NCBI GenBank assembly: GCA_009869945.1
Contig: WIXG01000064.1
Coordinates: forward strand, 1-64,000
DNA: 64,000 nucleotides
Source: Mesaphorura yosii
Taxonomy: Eukaryota; Arthropoda; Collembola; Poduromorpha; Tullbergiidae
Reading direction: 5' to 3'
Under the pieces are notes generated by a model. It did no database searches. It had not been told where the DNA came from and saw only the letters and a program-made list of their open reading frames with translations. The translations under genes and the position numbers were made by a program. This document shows, piece after piece, positions 53,093-63,508 of the stretch; the first letter of the stretch is position 1, and every line of letters starts with the position of its first letter.

Positions 53093-53925
53093 TCATAGAA
53101 ATTTACAGCTACGCTTCCTGAATATATATTTCTTGAGACTTTGAATCCCAACCTGCGTGGCTGGAGTGTTTGACAGAACGGAGTGAATCACAGCTTCTGT
53201 AAATACAAAGTTGGAAAGTTCCATTGGATAATGTACGAAAATTCCACGCATAGGTCAGGTGGCATTAATTGTTTAATTACTCACCATCACTTAATCTGTA
53301 CTCAGACAGCGTTCTCTTCTCCTCCATCACGCAGCCTTTCGCGTAAAGTCTACAAGTCAAATGTTCGTTGCCCTTCTGTTGAGCGTATTCCTTCTTGACT
53401 CGCTGAACCGTCCACTCTAAATCCGCGTAAATTAGTACAATACTGCTGTCAGCCATGTCGGTGATGTAAAGTTCAATGGGACGCTTTAGTTGATGCGCTT
53501 GACGACAAGTTATGAAAATTGTTGAACCTTCATTCATACACAACGAAAACTTGAGTATAAAGCATGCAGAATCATTACAAAGGGTTGAAAATTGACATAA
53601 GAATGTACGTACCGTCTTTTATTTGGTAATCCGTCAGCTTGTTGGGATTTTGTAAACACTTGCCGTTGTACATCATGTACCACCAGTTCCACGTGGTGCA
53701 ATACCGCTTTGCATAATCTCTCTTCAGTCTCTCCACCGTCCATGAACTGTCCACGGTAATCACAACACTGCGACCATGAACATTCGTTATGCAGACAGTA
53801 ATCGTCGGCAAGGACAATGCTTCCGTCGTACGCGAGAGCCGAGGAAGAAATTCGGTTGATGGACTCAAAGGTGATGTTGACGAATCGTCTGATTCAGTGG
53901 ACTCGATGGACGATGATAAGCTCAT
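53093..53925 (-). CDS. Tandem ubiquitin-like domain protein
   Basis: A 219-aa protein made of a Ser-rich leader and two divergent ubiquitin-like domains. Exons 53925-53613, 53527-53285 and 53196-53093; all junctions are phase 1 and consistent. UBL1 runs about residues 41-113, from TITVCITNVHGRSVVITV through TVERLKRDYAKRY to LTDYQIKDGSTIFI. UBL2 runs about 123-200, from IELYITDMADSSIVLIY through TVQRVKKEYAQQ to LSEYRLSDGEAVIHSVL. In each, an intron falls after the first base of the Gly codon of the L-x-x-Y-x-x-x-DG turn, supporting both an internal duplication and the splice model. There is no C-terminal Gly-Gly; the protein ends in a short basic tail, so processing and conjugation like ubiquitin are not expected. 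It probably acts as an adaptor or binding module. I do not recognise a named orthologue. Ubiquitin's Lys48 region and the Ile44 patch are not conserved by eye. Confidence 0.75.
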
Positions 53926-55079
53926 TCTCTGTCTTCGAAACAGGAAGTCTCAGAAAATGGTTGGAAATGAACTGAAGAATGGACGTCAACTTCAGGCAAA
54001 GAAACTTCCACGAGACTTGCTAACTCGCTGAGAAATGTCGTTGGAATATGCTCACGCCTGATATTGTCTCACAAAGAAATTTTGTTGAGTCTTGGCTTCG
54101 TGGTTGCGTAGTTACTATACTGTACTACTGCGGAAACTTTCAGCCCAACCCTCACGAGAGAATGAGGATCTTAATTGCTGAATTGTGTATTCTAGTCATT
54201 TCTGGAATTGAGTTGTTCAGACTTAAATTGTCTTTTCAGGTTTGATCTAGTCACTTAATGGGCCTATGTTTAAAAGTGTCACTCAAATACACTCATTTAA
54301 ATGCCAATGTTGTTGTCACAGATTATTTCTTCTGTGGTATTAATAAAAGAAGCCCTTGACTAAGTTGAAGGTGGCCTTTGTCTCCTGCTGCGTTGCGCTT
54401 TCGATGCTAAATTCCGCAGATATCACACCTTCAGCTTCACTTGTTGAGGGTGTTGAAACTAAGTGGAGCGGTTGGCCTTTTCTTCTTCTCCTCCGTACGT
54501 GGATTCTGGAGTTGTTCGGAGAAGTGGCTGGATCCGGATCAATCATCCCAACGTTCCATGAAATGTAACTTCACAGAGGAGAAAATCAGTTTGAAACTGC
54601 GCAAGAGTGTCCTCCAGCGTATCGATTCGAATCTTCACTGGATTTTGCAGACTTCACTTTGAGATACTACAACACGATAAAAATAATTCTTCGTAAGTAC
54701 ACGGATAAGAATTTTATAGTCGCTCGCACAAGATTTAAACGGTAATAGCGGTATCTGCAACGGGCTCGTTTGAACTTATTTGAACCAGATAACACAAATG
54801 GCTTATAATTGCTCCTAACTGCTATTGCTAGTCTGTTGCAAAATCTGTCTGTTAAAATTCCATTTCAGTACAACCTTCAATATGTATGTGTGCAACTAAA
54901 CTGGGTCCTGACGCTGACGCTTGAAAGATTCACCCTGGATCCAGAACGGTATTGACGGAATGGCACAGACTGATGCGGTTTTAACCTAATCTTTATTGAC
55001 TCACAATCGCAGTCATTTTGTCATAAACACCCAATTAAAGACACATCAAGTGTTGGTGAAAGACATTAGAATACGAGCA
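53926..55079. other. Intergenic, no supported gene
   Basis: Short opposing open frames at 54340-54568 are seen. The plus frame has a hydrophobic start but begins at TTG; the minus frame starts at an ATG but is only 68 codons with no domain. Nothing else was seen. Confidence 0.4.
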
Positions 55080-56065
55080 AAAAGCAATCATTCATTCACA
55101 ACATAAACATTCAGCGTGCCTTCGCATTGAATCATCACTTTACTTTTAATCGAAATGACGTCGAATGCCTGATTCCGTGCGTCTGATGCATCGTCACATT
55201 CTTGGCAGCATCCCGCTGGCACGAGCTTAATCGTATACGGCACAGCCATAATCATCAGACTCTTCGACTACTTATGCAATCTGTTGAATGGTCTTACCCT
55301 GAATCGCGTATTGCGTTAATCTGTGAATGCGAACGATGAGGTACTGTCCAATTCCAAACGACTCACGAGAACCTCGTGATTCGCAAACACAGATGTGAGG
55401 TACCTTGTTCACAGATTTAAACTGAAGGATATTAAGAACTGGTGAACTAATGAACCGGTAATGAAGCAGTTGTTAGCTGGTGCTTGATGCTATAAGTGCG
55501 AGTGCAAATTATTAGGTGGAAATTGTTGTTGTTTTGATGCATCAACGAATCTTGCTACACTGTCGTCAGTTCTCTCCAGTTTATAAATCATTTTGACAAA
55601 TTGTGTGGTCGTTAAAGTCTGCTGTCGTTTCACCTTCACTTCTGTTTTTCAGTGACACTGGCCACAAGCACAGATGTTTTGGTACCACGTATCAGTTAAT
55701 CCAGTAATTGATTGAACCGTGAACTATGAACTTTGACGTCCGCGCTGTTTGCTTTTGTACCCAATATTTGCTCTTGATACAGACGAGTTATTTAACAGGT
55801 CGCTGTCGTATGTTTTCACTGAATCAATAGAGTGAATCACTGAATCTTCCAAAAGGACCTTGCTACAGGGGCACTTGGTGTTGAAACTCGTAATAATAAT
55901 GCATAATAATAATAATAATAATGTAGTTGCGGCTGAATGGTCTCGAGTTCCCCTGGCCAGCAGGGTTGGAAAAGCTGTCGTAGAACGCAACACGCACAAT
56001 GGAGACGGGTTCATAAGACGAGGCAACGGGATCACGATCACGTACACATCAGCAACCACGTGCAC
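55080..56065 (-). CDS. Fragments of a possible secreted Cys-containing protein
   Basis: Several coding-looking pieces lie in order on the minus strand, but I cannot chain them. The first (about 56065-55724) has a Leu/Ile-rich stretch (TTLLLLLLCIIITSF) followed by CPCSKVLLEDS, like a signal peptide cleaved before a C-x-C. The second (about 55632-55500) reads VKVKRQQTLTTTQFVKMIYK after a possible AAACAG acceptor. The third (from an acceptor near 55431 down to about 55300) reads HICVCESRGSRESFGIGQYL and ends at a GTAAGA donor. The last (about 55250-55080) contains KLVPAGCCQECDDASDARNQ and ends in YVVNE before a stop. A netrin/TIMP-like module is conceivable from the C-x-C start and the late G-x-YLIV strand, but this is speculation. 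They could be one gene, two genes or decayed exons. Confidence 0.25.
55899..55922. repeat. (AAT)n microsatellite
   Basis: A short run of AAT units, interrupted at its left end by a GC. On the minus strand it reads TTA codons and would encode the poly-Leu core of the signal-peptide-like segment described for 55080-56065. Confidence 0.85.
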
Positions 56066-56069
56066 ATAT

Positions 56070-57360
56070 AATTTGACTATAAGTTATGAGAATGTAAACA
56101 AGAGAAGTCAGACTTCGTCGGAATAACAGCAATTAATTCATACCGGGATATTAACTGGTGCTTTCAAGATGCACCACACTTTTCAGTTGAAACCGAGTCA
56201 CAAATGATCAGCGAGAGCTTACGTAAGCGGACTGTACATTGTTGGATGCACGGTTGCTAGACCAAGTCAAGCCGTTGTGGTTGGATGGATACGAGCTAAT
56301 AAGATCACGAGTCTATCGTCAACGTCTCGCATGCATATAATTTGAATACGCGTGGCGAGGAATTAATGAAACCGGGAATGAACTGAAACTAACTCAGCCT
56401 TGAAGGATGTTGTGCCGTCAGTCTGGATTGGGAATTACTCTGCTGATACGAACAATGGAAGATCTCAAGGTTCATTGATTACACAAGCAAAAGATGTGCA
56501 GTTTAAATACTTTTCCGACCAATACCCTAGCACTTTATGTGATAATCTTATTGCAAGACTCGAACATTTGATTATTAAGTCCCACGCTTCTGGCTTCTGG
56601 ATGGGCTTGCTCAATGTTTTAATTTGAAATCGAGAGTACAACAGAATCAACAGATGTGTATAAACTACTACGTGTCGCTTTTGACTGAGATTAAAAGTAG
56701 TCTTGCGAAAAGAAATAAAAGAATGCGAATGATAAATCAAAAAAATTGTATATTCCAAAGGAAGCGGACGCAAAGCTGAAGGATTGTGCCAGAAAATGTC
56801 AACACTAAAGAAAATATAAACAGAGATAATCAGATGACATTAAGTCGCCAACACTTTGCCAGTGATGTGGCTCGGTTTGATAAAGACAAGACTAAAGCGT
56901 GAGAAAATCAATGAATCATCATCGCTTCATCGCAATTTCGCTTCCCAATTGCGTGTTTTTGTGCTGGCTGGAATTTCTTTGAATTTAAGAATGGATAGAC
57001 CTTTGAATTTGCAAATTCAGCACGTCAACTCGCGAAAGAGTACCCAAGCTTTATGCGTGCTGGGTTAGAGATAAGGATTCTAGTGATACTCGGTAGATGC
57101 GTCATGTGTGTATGAATCACTAAAAATTTGCCCAGAATTTGCGCATTGGATAAGTATCATGACAAGGCTTCGGTCATGCTAAGGAAGATTTTACGAGACA
57201 GAATGAGACAAAGTTAAAAATAAATGAGTAAAGATACATTAAGTGATAAAATTCCTTACCCATTTCGCAACTCATTAATTTAGTTGAATTGGCATCCGAA
57301 ATGAGTTGAGTTGAATGATGGAATAGTAACAATATTTTTGACTACGTTATCATACGCCAT
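56070..57360. other. Intergenic, no supported gene
   Basis: A 75-codon plus-strand frame at 56400-56627 starts at TTG and has no clear partner exon. I see nothing else to annotate. Confidence 0.4.
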
Positions 57361-57367
57361 CAAAGCG

Positions 57368-57373
57368 TTTATT
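57368..57373 (-). terminator. Candidate poly(A) signal for CYLD
   Basis: AATAAA on the minus strand about 370 bases past the CYLD stop. Assignment is by position and strand only. Confidence 0.3.
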
Positions 57374-57744
57374 GCCACTGGACTTGATTTGCTCCGGTCC
57401 ACGCCCGACGTCAGTTGCATAACAAATCATCAAAGTCAATTCGTTCGCGTTTCAAAACTCTTCCAGATATATTTTTGCACGAGTAACAGACTAAGGCCCG
57501 TATTCTTAATGGCTTCCTTCCCTTTCAAATCAAAGTTCCCTTAGCAAAGTGAGGGTAAAGTGTGAGTGTACCCTTTCACTTTTTAATTACGTGTTTTGGC
57601 ATTAATGATTGTTGTTCCATGATAATGACGCACTTATTAAAAAATTCAAAATATTTACGCGTTTCTACGCAGGTGGCAAGGTGTGCTTAGTCGTTAAATC
57701 ATGAGATTTAATGCGCAATCTTATGTTTTTATAATCAAACTATC

Positions 57745-59809
57745 TTATCGTCTGGAATAAATGCAAATGTGACTATCAAGTAATACGCAGCGAACACTGG
57801 TGGGACATTCTTTTACTAAGTTTTCAGTCGTGGTCTGGTCCTCGATAGAGTCTTGTATTTTTTGAAGCCATATGCCCAAGTCTTGCGCTGGTTCAACCTG
57901 AAAGAAGATTATGATAAGAAATTACACGGTCCAGGGTTGAACTTGAACAAGTGTTAAATTAACTACCTTGTGCATGGAATTGAGAAATAGCCAAGGCGAG
58001 ATTTGTTCCTTTCCACATTTCGTGAAGGCCACGTAATGCGAATCCCGGATACAAATGACAGAGACCAAGTCCATCACCGTCGGATTCGTTGTGTGATATT
58101 CAGACAGCGGAATAAGTTGATGGCTTTCATGAATCTTTTGATGTAATTCCGCCGCTGCATCACAGAATGTTGTCCATGTGTTATTTATTCCGCCAAATTC
58201 ATTGCAGTCTTTCGTACATTGAGAACAGGCCCATGTCGCAGGTTTCTCGCAGACGCAATTAACTAAAACAAAACAAACAAAATTGAAACAACCTGTGACG
58301 CACGGTGGATACACACTGCTTGTCCGGCTCCGGCGTCGCCATACGGTGCGGCGAATCCCAATATTTTGTTAATTCCATGCCGGACAAGCAATGTGTATCC
58401 AACTTGCTGTGACGATAATTCGGCAGCAAAAAGTCCTGTCACAGTGCCGTTTAGTACCTGAAGCCATGAGTTTAGATAAATCCAATGTCAGATTTGGCAC
58501 AATAGCCTTGTAGCCGACCAATCTCCCGTCAGATCTTGGCATTTCAATCAACAAAGCCGGGTTTGGCACTCCGTTAAATTTTAAATTGTCGTCCAGCAAC
58601 CCCATGCTCGTTGTGAGCAAATTCTGAATGGAATCTATTCGCTTCGACCGGGCTTTATCCATGTCTATTACAATTTGGTGCAGAAAGTCTTGTACTCCAT
58701 TCGTGTAGACTATAAATTCATGCAAGCCAAGGCATTGCTCCAGCAAAATAAACAGGAAATCTTCAGCATCTGATCAGAATAGAGTTCGTGTAGTGATTGT
58801 TTGTGACCCTGTGCATGATATATTATAGTATAAAAAGATCTTACCCATAAAACTACTGACGAGTTTCCTGTTAAATTGAGACAAGGCAGTGCGAAGTTTG
58901 GCAATGTTCGTCCAAGAACACTTCAAATGTCTTCTCAGTGGATACACAATTTCGTACTTCAAGATCTCTTGCACTTTCGTTGCAATTTCTGACTTGGTCT
59001 CAATCTTTGAACTTGACCTTGAGAAGATGACGTCATCAAATTGACTGATTGAGTAAAAGAGAGCAAATAACGTTGAGTCCAAGTAACATGAATTATTTTT
59101 CCATTCAACGCCTCGACCGCCTGCATTAATCAAACCCAATTTCAGTGGGCCAGAAAGCTAAAGCCTGTACCTGCCAGCTATTAAACCTCAATTACCACTC
59201 AAGTAATCATAATTTATAGACGGCTTTAGCAGCATTTTGGACGGAACCTCCGAGCGCTTGACTTCTTTTTGTTGCAACTTTCCTTCATCATCCCTGCTCA
59301 CTACCGTCAAACCATTTGTGCCCACTGCTGCCTTAAGTTTGTCGAAGAAATTTCGTCCCCTGCCTCTGTCCCTGTTTCCATATTTCGCCACGGAGGAATA
59401 GCTCACATCGTTGTTGTTGTTCAGCTCCTTTCGGACTGGAATATTCTCCACTTCAACCTGCTTGAACGTGGGCGAGAGTTCACACTCTTGTGCTAATTCT
59501 GCCGTCGGCAATATTCGTCCATGCCCTTTGCGAAATTCGAAGAAATCCGAGTAAGGTGCCCAACCTGGTGCGAGTTCGTCAATTTCTTGATCCTGAAATT
59601 ATATGCTGAACATTAGCGTATGTTCATCATGAAAGAGTTACACGTGACAAACTTACAAAATCAACGCCTACAATCACACCATTGGGACTGACCCATTTCA
59701 CTGTTCCAGTATAATCTTCCTCTTTCCAGTGCACGTGCTGTCCAATCTGGAACAGGGTTGACTTGGTTGAGCTTGGTGGGTTTGCCGTTAGTGGCATGGC
59801 ATGCCCCAT
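57745..59809 (-). CDS. CYLD: CYLD-type ubiquitin carboxyl-terminal hydrolase
   Basis: A deubiquitinase of the CYLD family, which removes Lys63- and Met1-linked chains and restrains NF-kB/JNK signalling. Exons 59809-59657, 59592-59196, 59120-58845, 58769-58458, 58262-57967 and 57897-57745; phases agree; 528 aa, well below human (956). Residues about 20-80 form one divergent CAP-Gly-like region (YTGTVKWVSPNGVIVGVDF, without the usual GKNDG). The USP core follows: NNSCYLDSTLFALF with catalytic Cys195, DAEDFLFILLEQC, LIEMPRSDGRLVGYKAIVPN, then a B-box-like zinc insert (CVCEKPATWACSQC and later Cys/His), and RDSHYVAFTKCG with catalytic His455. The third triad position is Asn474 (LFLNSM) where human has Asp. 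The C-terminus VRCVLLDSHICIYSRR matches the family end. The start at 59809 is the first plausible ATG; upstream exons with further CAP-Gly domains cannot be excluded but were not seen. Confidence 0.92.
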
Positions 59810-60660
59810 GACTGACACTGCCGTGGTTGAAAAAGCCAGCAAGTAAGCACTCACGAAATTCAGACGCAGTACAAACCACAGCAATGTGTAATGTAACACT
59901 TACGAAAACTAGAATGAAATCAGAAAGAACTCAGCATCGAAATGCAACAATAGACAATAAAATGCTGAACTAGAATTCAGCTGACTCACCAGGTTCAACT
60001 TTTGATATAGTTCAGTCTCAAAACACATTTATCATCATAACTCTTTGGCTGGCTGATGACGCGGCACATGAATCGAGAGCCTGAAGTTTATTTACACGTG
60101 CTTCCGTATTCGTAATCTATCTTGTCTTAAATTATCTTTTTTTACATATTGCGTTGTAATAAATACGATATCTTCCTTCTAGCGTTATGACAATGACCTT
60201 TCGATGATAAGGCAAAGATGCAGCACGCGAAAGAGTAATGGAATTCGAGTTTGACTTGGATGATAAGCCATATCTTATCTTCGTTTTACCGCAACTACAA
60301 AAGTCCTATTCTAGCACATTAAAAATGGTCATTCAAAAATTCTGCGTCCTGTCACCGTTAATGGACGCCAGGGCCAGAGAGACGACCTTACAAAACATGC
60401 TTCCTAGTCCCCAATGAAATTGTCCCGCATTTTGGAAAGAGACTTCCCAACGCCTAAATCATTGGTAATTTGTCAGGTGCAGCTTTGCTCTGATTACTAT
60501 TTACCAACCCTCCCATTCAAACTCTTTACATTCCAAACTACTGTAATTTGCACGTATCCTTCAAAGTAGCCATTTCATAGAGGAATTTATCCAAACCGAG
60601 CAGATGTTTCTTCTCGATGTTCTCAGTCAGTGTCAAAATCCCAGTCGCGGCTTTTTCGTT
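59810..60660. other. Gap between CYLD and the receptor pseudogene
   Basis: Likely 5' leader and promoter of CYLD (minus) plus upstream DNA of the plus-strand receptor array. No coding exon recognised. Confidence 0.4.
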
Positions 60661-60662
60661 CT

Positions 60663-62573
60663 CATGGCTGTCCATGACTTGATCCAGTCTACCATTCCCT
60701 TGTGCTGCATTACTGACCAAAACATGTACTCTTGGAGCACGAATCTGAAGCCAAGTTACCTCACTGAAGATTTAGCACACAGCCTCAAGAGCTTTGTCTG
60801 ATTTGGACGACTTCTTGGCCTAATTCCAATCACGGGCGTCGTAAAAGGAGACTCGTGCGTTTTGAAATTCTCACGGTAAGAATCGCGGGCCCTTCCTGGG
60901 AAATTCGTCCGTTTGGACCTTTACGGTTTCAAGCCTCACATTTTTCAGGTGGATATTCGCATGTGTCATAACCACACTTATCGCAATTTCTCTTGGGTTC
61001 AACACTTTCGTCGCAATTATCGGATTCCTTAAAACGAATGGATACAATGGGAATGAGTTGACGTGGAATGCGCATTTATTTGTCTTCTACGACAGTGGAT
61101 GTTTCATGTAAGTTCAATTTACAGACACTATCTCAGTTGTAGGGTTATTTTTTGTATTTCTGTTTGTCGTAGCTACATGTATTTTGTGCTGTATTCGCAC
61201 GAGTTCATAACTCTACTAAAAGCATGAAGTCCACCAGGCTCCTTTACCCATTGAAGGACACGTGGTTGAGGCGAGACATGAATTTCATTGCCTTTGTGCT
61301 ACTGACATCCATCGCACTAGAAAATACAACTTGGCATTGGCGACATTTCGTGGGGCACACCGACACTTCTGCTAACGCGCGCTTGCACGCCTGCATCGGT
61401 AATTTGTTCATTCATTGCGAGTACAGAAGTAAATTGTATGTTAAATATCATCCGTGTGTTGCAGGGAATGCCCACCTGAATCCGATGCCATCACAAATTC
61501 AAGGCCCGAGTAATAAGTTCGAAGCGTTTTATTATCGCTCTGAGCCGCAATGGACGAGCATGTTCCTCTACAACCCTTTTTTTTGCTGTGTACGCATTCA
61601 TCACCGCCAAATGGGCTTTGTTTTCCTGGAATTTCTACGACATATTTATCATCCTTGTATCATGTGCTTTCTATAAGAATACAAACCTTTAACTGAGGTG
61701 GCATGCAGAACTTTGTTTCAGATATGCTTCAAGTTCGAAGGCCAACTCCGACCCTGTACCATCATATCTAACGTAGTGCAACCTTTAATTCCAGATGAAA
61801 GAAAATGTAAATTCCTGAGCGAGGACCACGATACGGTCACGTGTTTACTCGTTCGCTTTTCACGGTTTCTGTCTCCAATTGTTTTCGTATCCTTCGCCGC
61901 AAACATTTACAATGTCTCGATTCACGTAAGATTCACAGTCAAGCCTGTGCTCTACCATATGTGTAAGGTGCGATCATTTAAATAGATTCGCATGGTTTTT
62001 TCTCCATAACTTCATCGCGTATTTGCGTGAAGTCATGAAACTTTCCTCACTTGTTTTGGCATTGTGTAGTCTACTCCCCCCAAAAAGTGGGGATAGTTTC
62101 ATGACTTCACGCAAATACGCGTTGAAGTTATGGAGAAAAAACCATGCGAGTCTATTTAGATGATCGTACTTTAAATGCTATATGCATTTTTATATGAGTT
62201 TAGGGCTGTCCGTCTGGAGCAACTCTCTAATTGGCTCCATTTACTCCGTTTGGGCATTCACTCATTTGGCGGTCAGGTTCTTTCTTGTCTGGTGGACTGC
62301 AGCGAAGATCAACGGTGTTCTGCGCATACTGAAGCAAGGTCCGGTTCATTTGTGCACGACCGAGGTTAAATGTCACACATTCATTGGTTGATCTGATAAT
62401 TTTGAGAACCTAATATCTGCTTTTATTTTAGGTCATGGCGTTTAAGAGAAGGCTGAAATTGGGCTACATGGACTAAATTGCTTCACAGTTATAAAATGCT
62501 TTATGTTGGGAATGGTAGGCATCCTTTTCACTATCGAAATTGTTCTCTTGTATTGTTCAAAATCGGGTTCATG
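60663..62573 (+). pseudogene. Gustatory receptor pseudogene, sugar-receptor-like
   Basis: The remains of a seven-helix arthropod gustatory receptor. Exons: about 60663-60875, 60949-61107, 61173-61398, 61465 to about 61680, 61723-61925, 62204 to about 62368 and about 62433-62573. Diagnostic segments are EDLAHSLKSF plus FGRLLGLIPI (TM1), WNFYDIFIILVSCAFY, HDTVTCLLVRFSRFLSP with VFVSFAANIY, and a TM7 end GLHGLNCFTVIKCFMLGMVG plus FTIEIVLLY at the place of the TYxxxLxQF signature. Lesions: an in-frame TGA in TM1 (where TGG would restore FVWFGR), a one-base frame loss near 61225 (LLKA before KSTRLLYPL), a frame change in the T-run at about 61578, no recognisable donor after 61680, and a frame break with a stop near 62450. 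Other splice sites are still good, so loss is probably recent. Assembly errors in homopolymers could explain one or two lesions but not all. An intact relative follows at 63509. Confidence 0.85.
61964..62173. repeat. 210-bp palindrome inside a receptor intron
   Basis: An inverted repeat with arms of about 75-80 bp that match with only a few differences. The left arm contains CGCATGGTTTTTTCTCCATA and then GCGTATTTGCGTGAAGTCAT; the right arm is its reverse complement. The central loop is about 50 bp and itself contains CCCCAAAAAGTGGGG. It lies wholly within the intron 61926-62203 of the receptor pseudogene. It has no coding capacity and no clear target duplication, so it may be a MITE or a local inverted duplication. 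Confidence 0.8.
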
Positions 62574-63508
62574 CAAGTAATAAAGCATTTCGAAGGATAT
62601 TGCAATTGTTACTTATTTGTGTATAACAGTACTAAAATTTTAATAATCGTCCATTCAAAAGAAAGAGCCATGTGTATCAAGGAATCTTAGAAAGTGCCAC
62701 TTGAGTGCTCATTCTCACTGCAAAAAATTTGCATTCATACGCGCAGAAATTCGTTGGTTGACCTTGATTGAACACCGTGGAGATAACCTTCAGCATCAGC
62801 GTCGCTCTATTTAGTGGAAGGCCGAATGTGGACAATTATTTGCCCTCCAAATCCATCCTGTCAGATTAGTCAGATGTTAAGTTGTTTGCCAGTGCCGAAC
62901 TTCGCACCAACATTATGATAGTGCAGTCAAACAAAAAACACGGAGGCGTGCGCGTGGCAAAGATGCAAAACACCGAACGCCCAGCACAAAGAAGCAGTCA
63001 TTAGTGTGATTGAAATGGAGGGCTTAACGTCAGGTCCCGCTGCCCGATTGAATGAAGGAACAAATTACAAAAGTTTGTGCAAGGTCCCAATGACAGATTG
63101 ATGATACACATGCAAAAGGAGTGGGTAAACAGGGGCTTCATTTCTGAGTCAACTTGAAGTTGACGAGCTAGAAAACTGATTGCGCCTATGTACATGGTTT
63201 CTCCCGAAAAGCTGAAATGCAGCCTGTTTACCAAAGAAAGTCGTAATGATGACGGTCGTGACGGATGTCAGCTATCGTCCAGCTTAACAATTCAATTCTT
63301 CTGCATTTCTCACTGAAAGTGCGCAATGCCTGTCATGTAGTCACAGTAAAGCAGCTCACGTTCAGTCGCACTGAAAGGAGTGATTTGTGGTACAACCTGC
63401 AATCAGAGGACCATTGCAATGTACGGACACTTTAAATAATTAGCGAATTTTTTCAAAAAAAGAAAAAAAGAAAGTCCTTCCAACTTTCTCCCGAGAGCAA
63501 AGGTCAGC
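62574..63508. other. Gap between the two receptor genes
   Basis: No exon recognised. It presumably holds the 3' end of the pseudogene and the promoter of the next receptor. Confidence 0.4.

Noticed and set aside
54340-54568. Opposing small frames, one with a signal-like start
   Set aside because: The plus frame starts at TTG and the minus frame has no support beyond length; neither has a partner exon.
56400-56627. 75-codon plus-strand frame
   Set aside because: Starts at TTG, no ATG, no domain, no clear splice sites at its ends.
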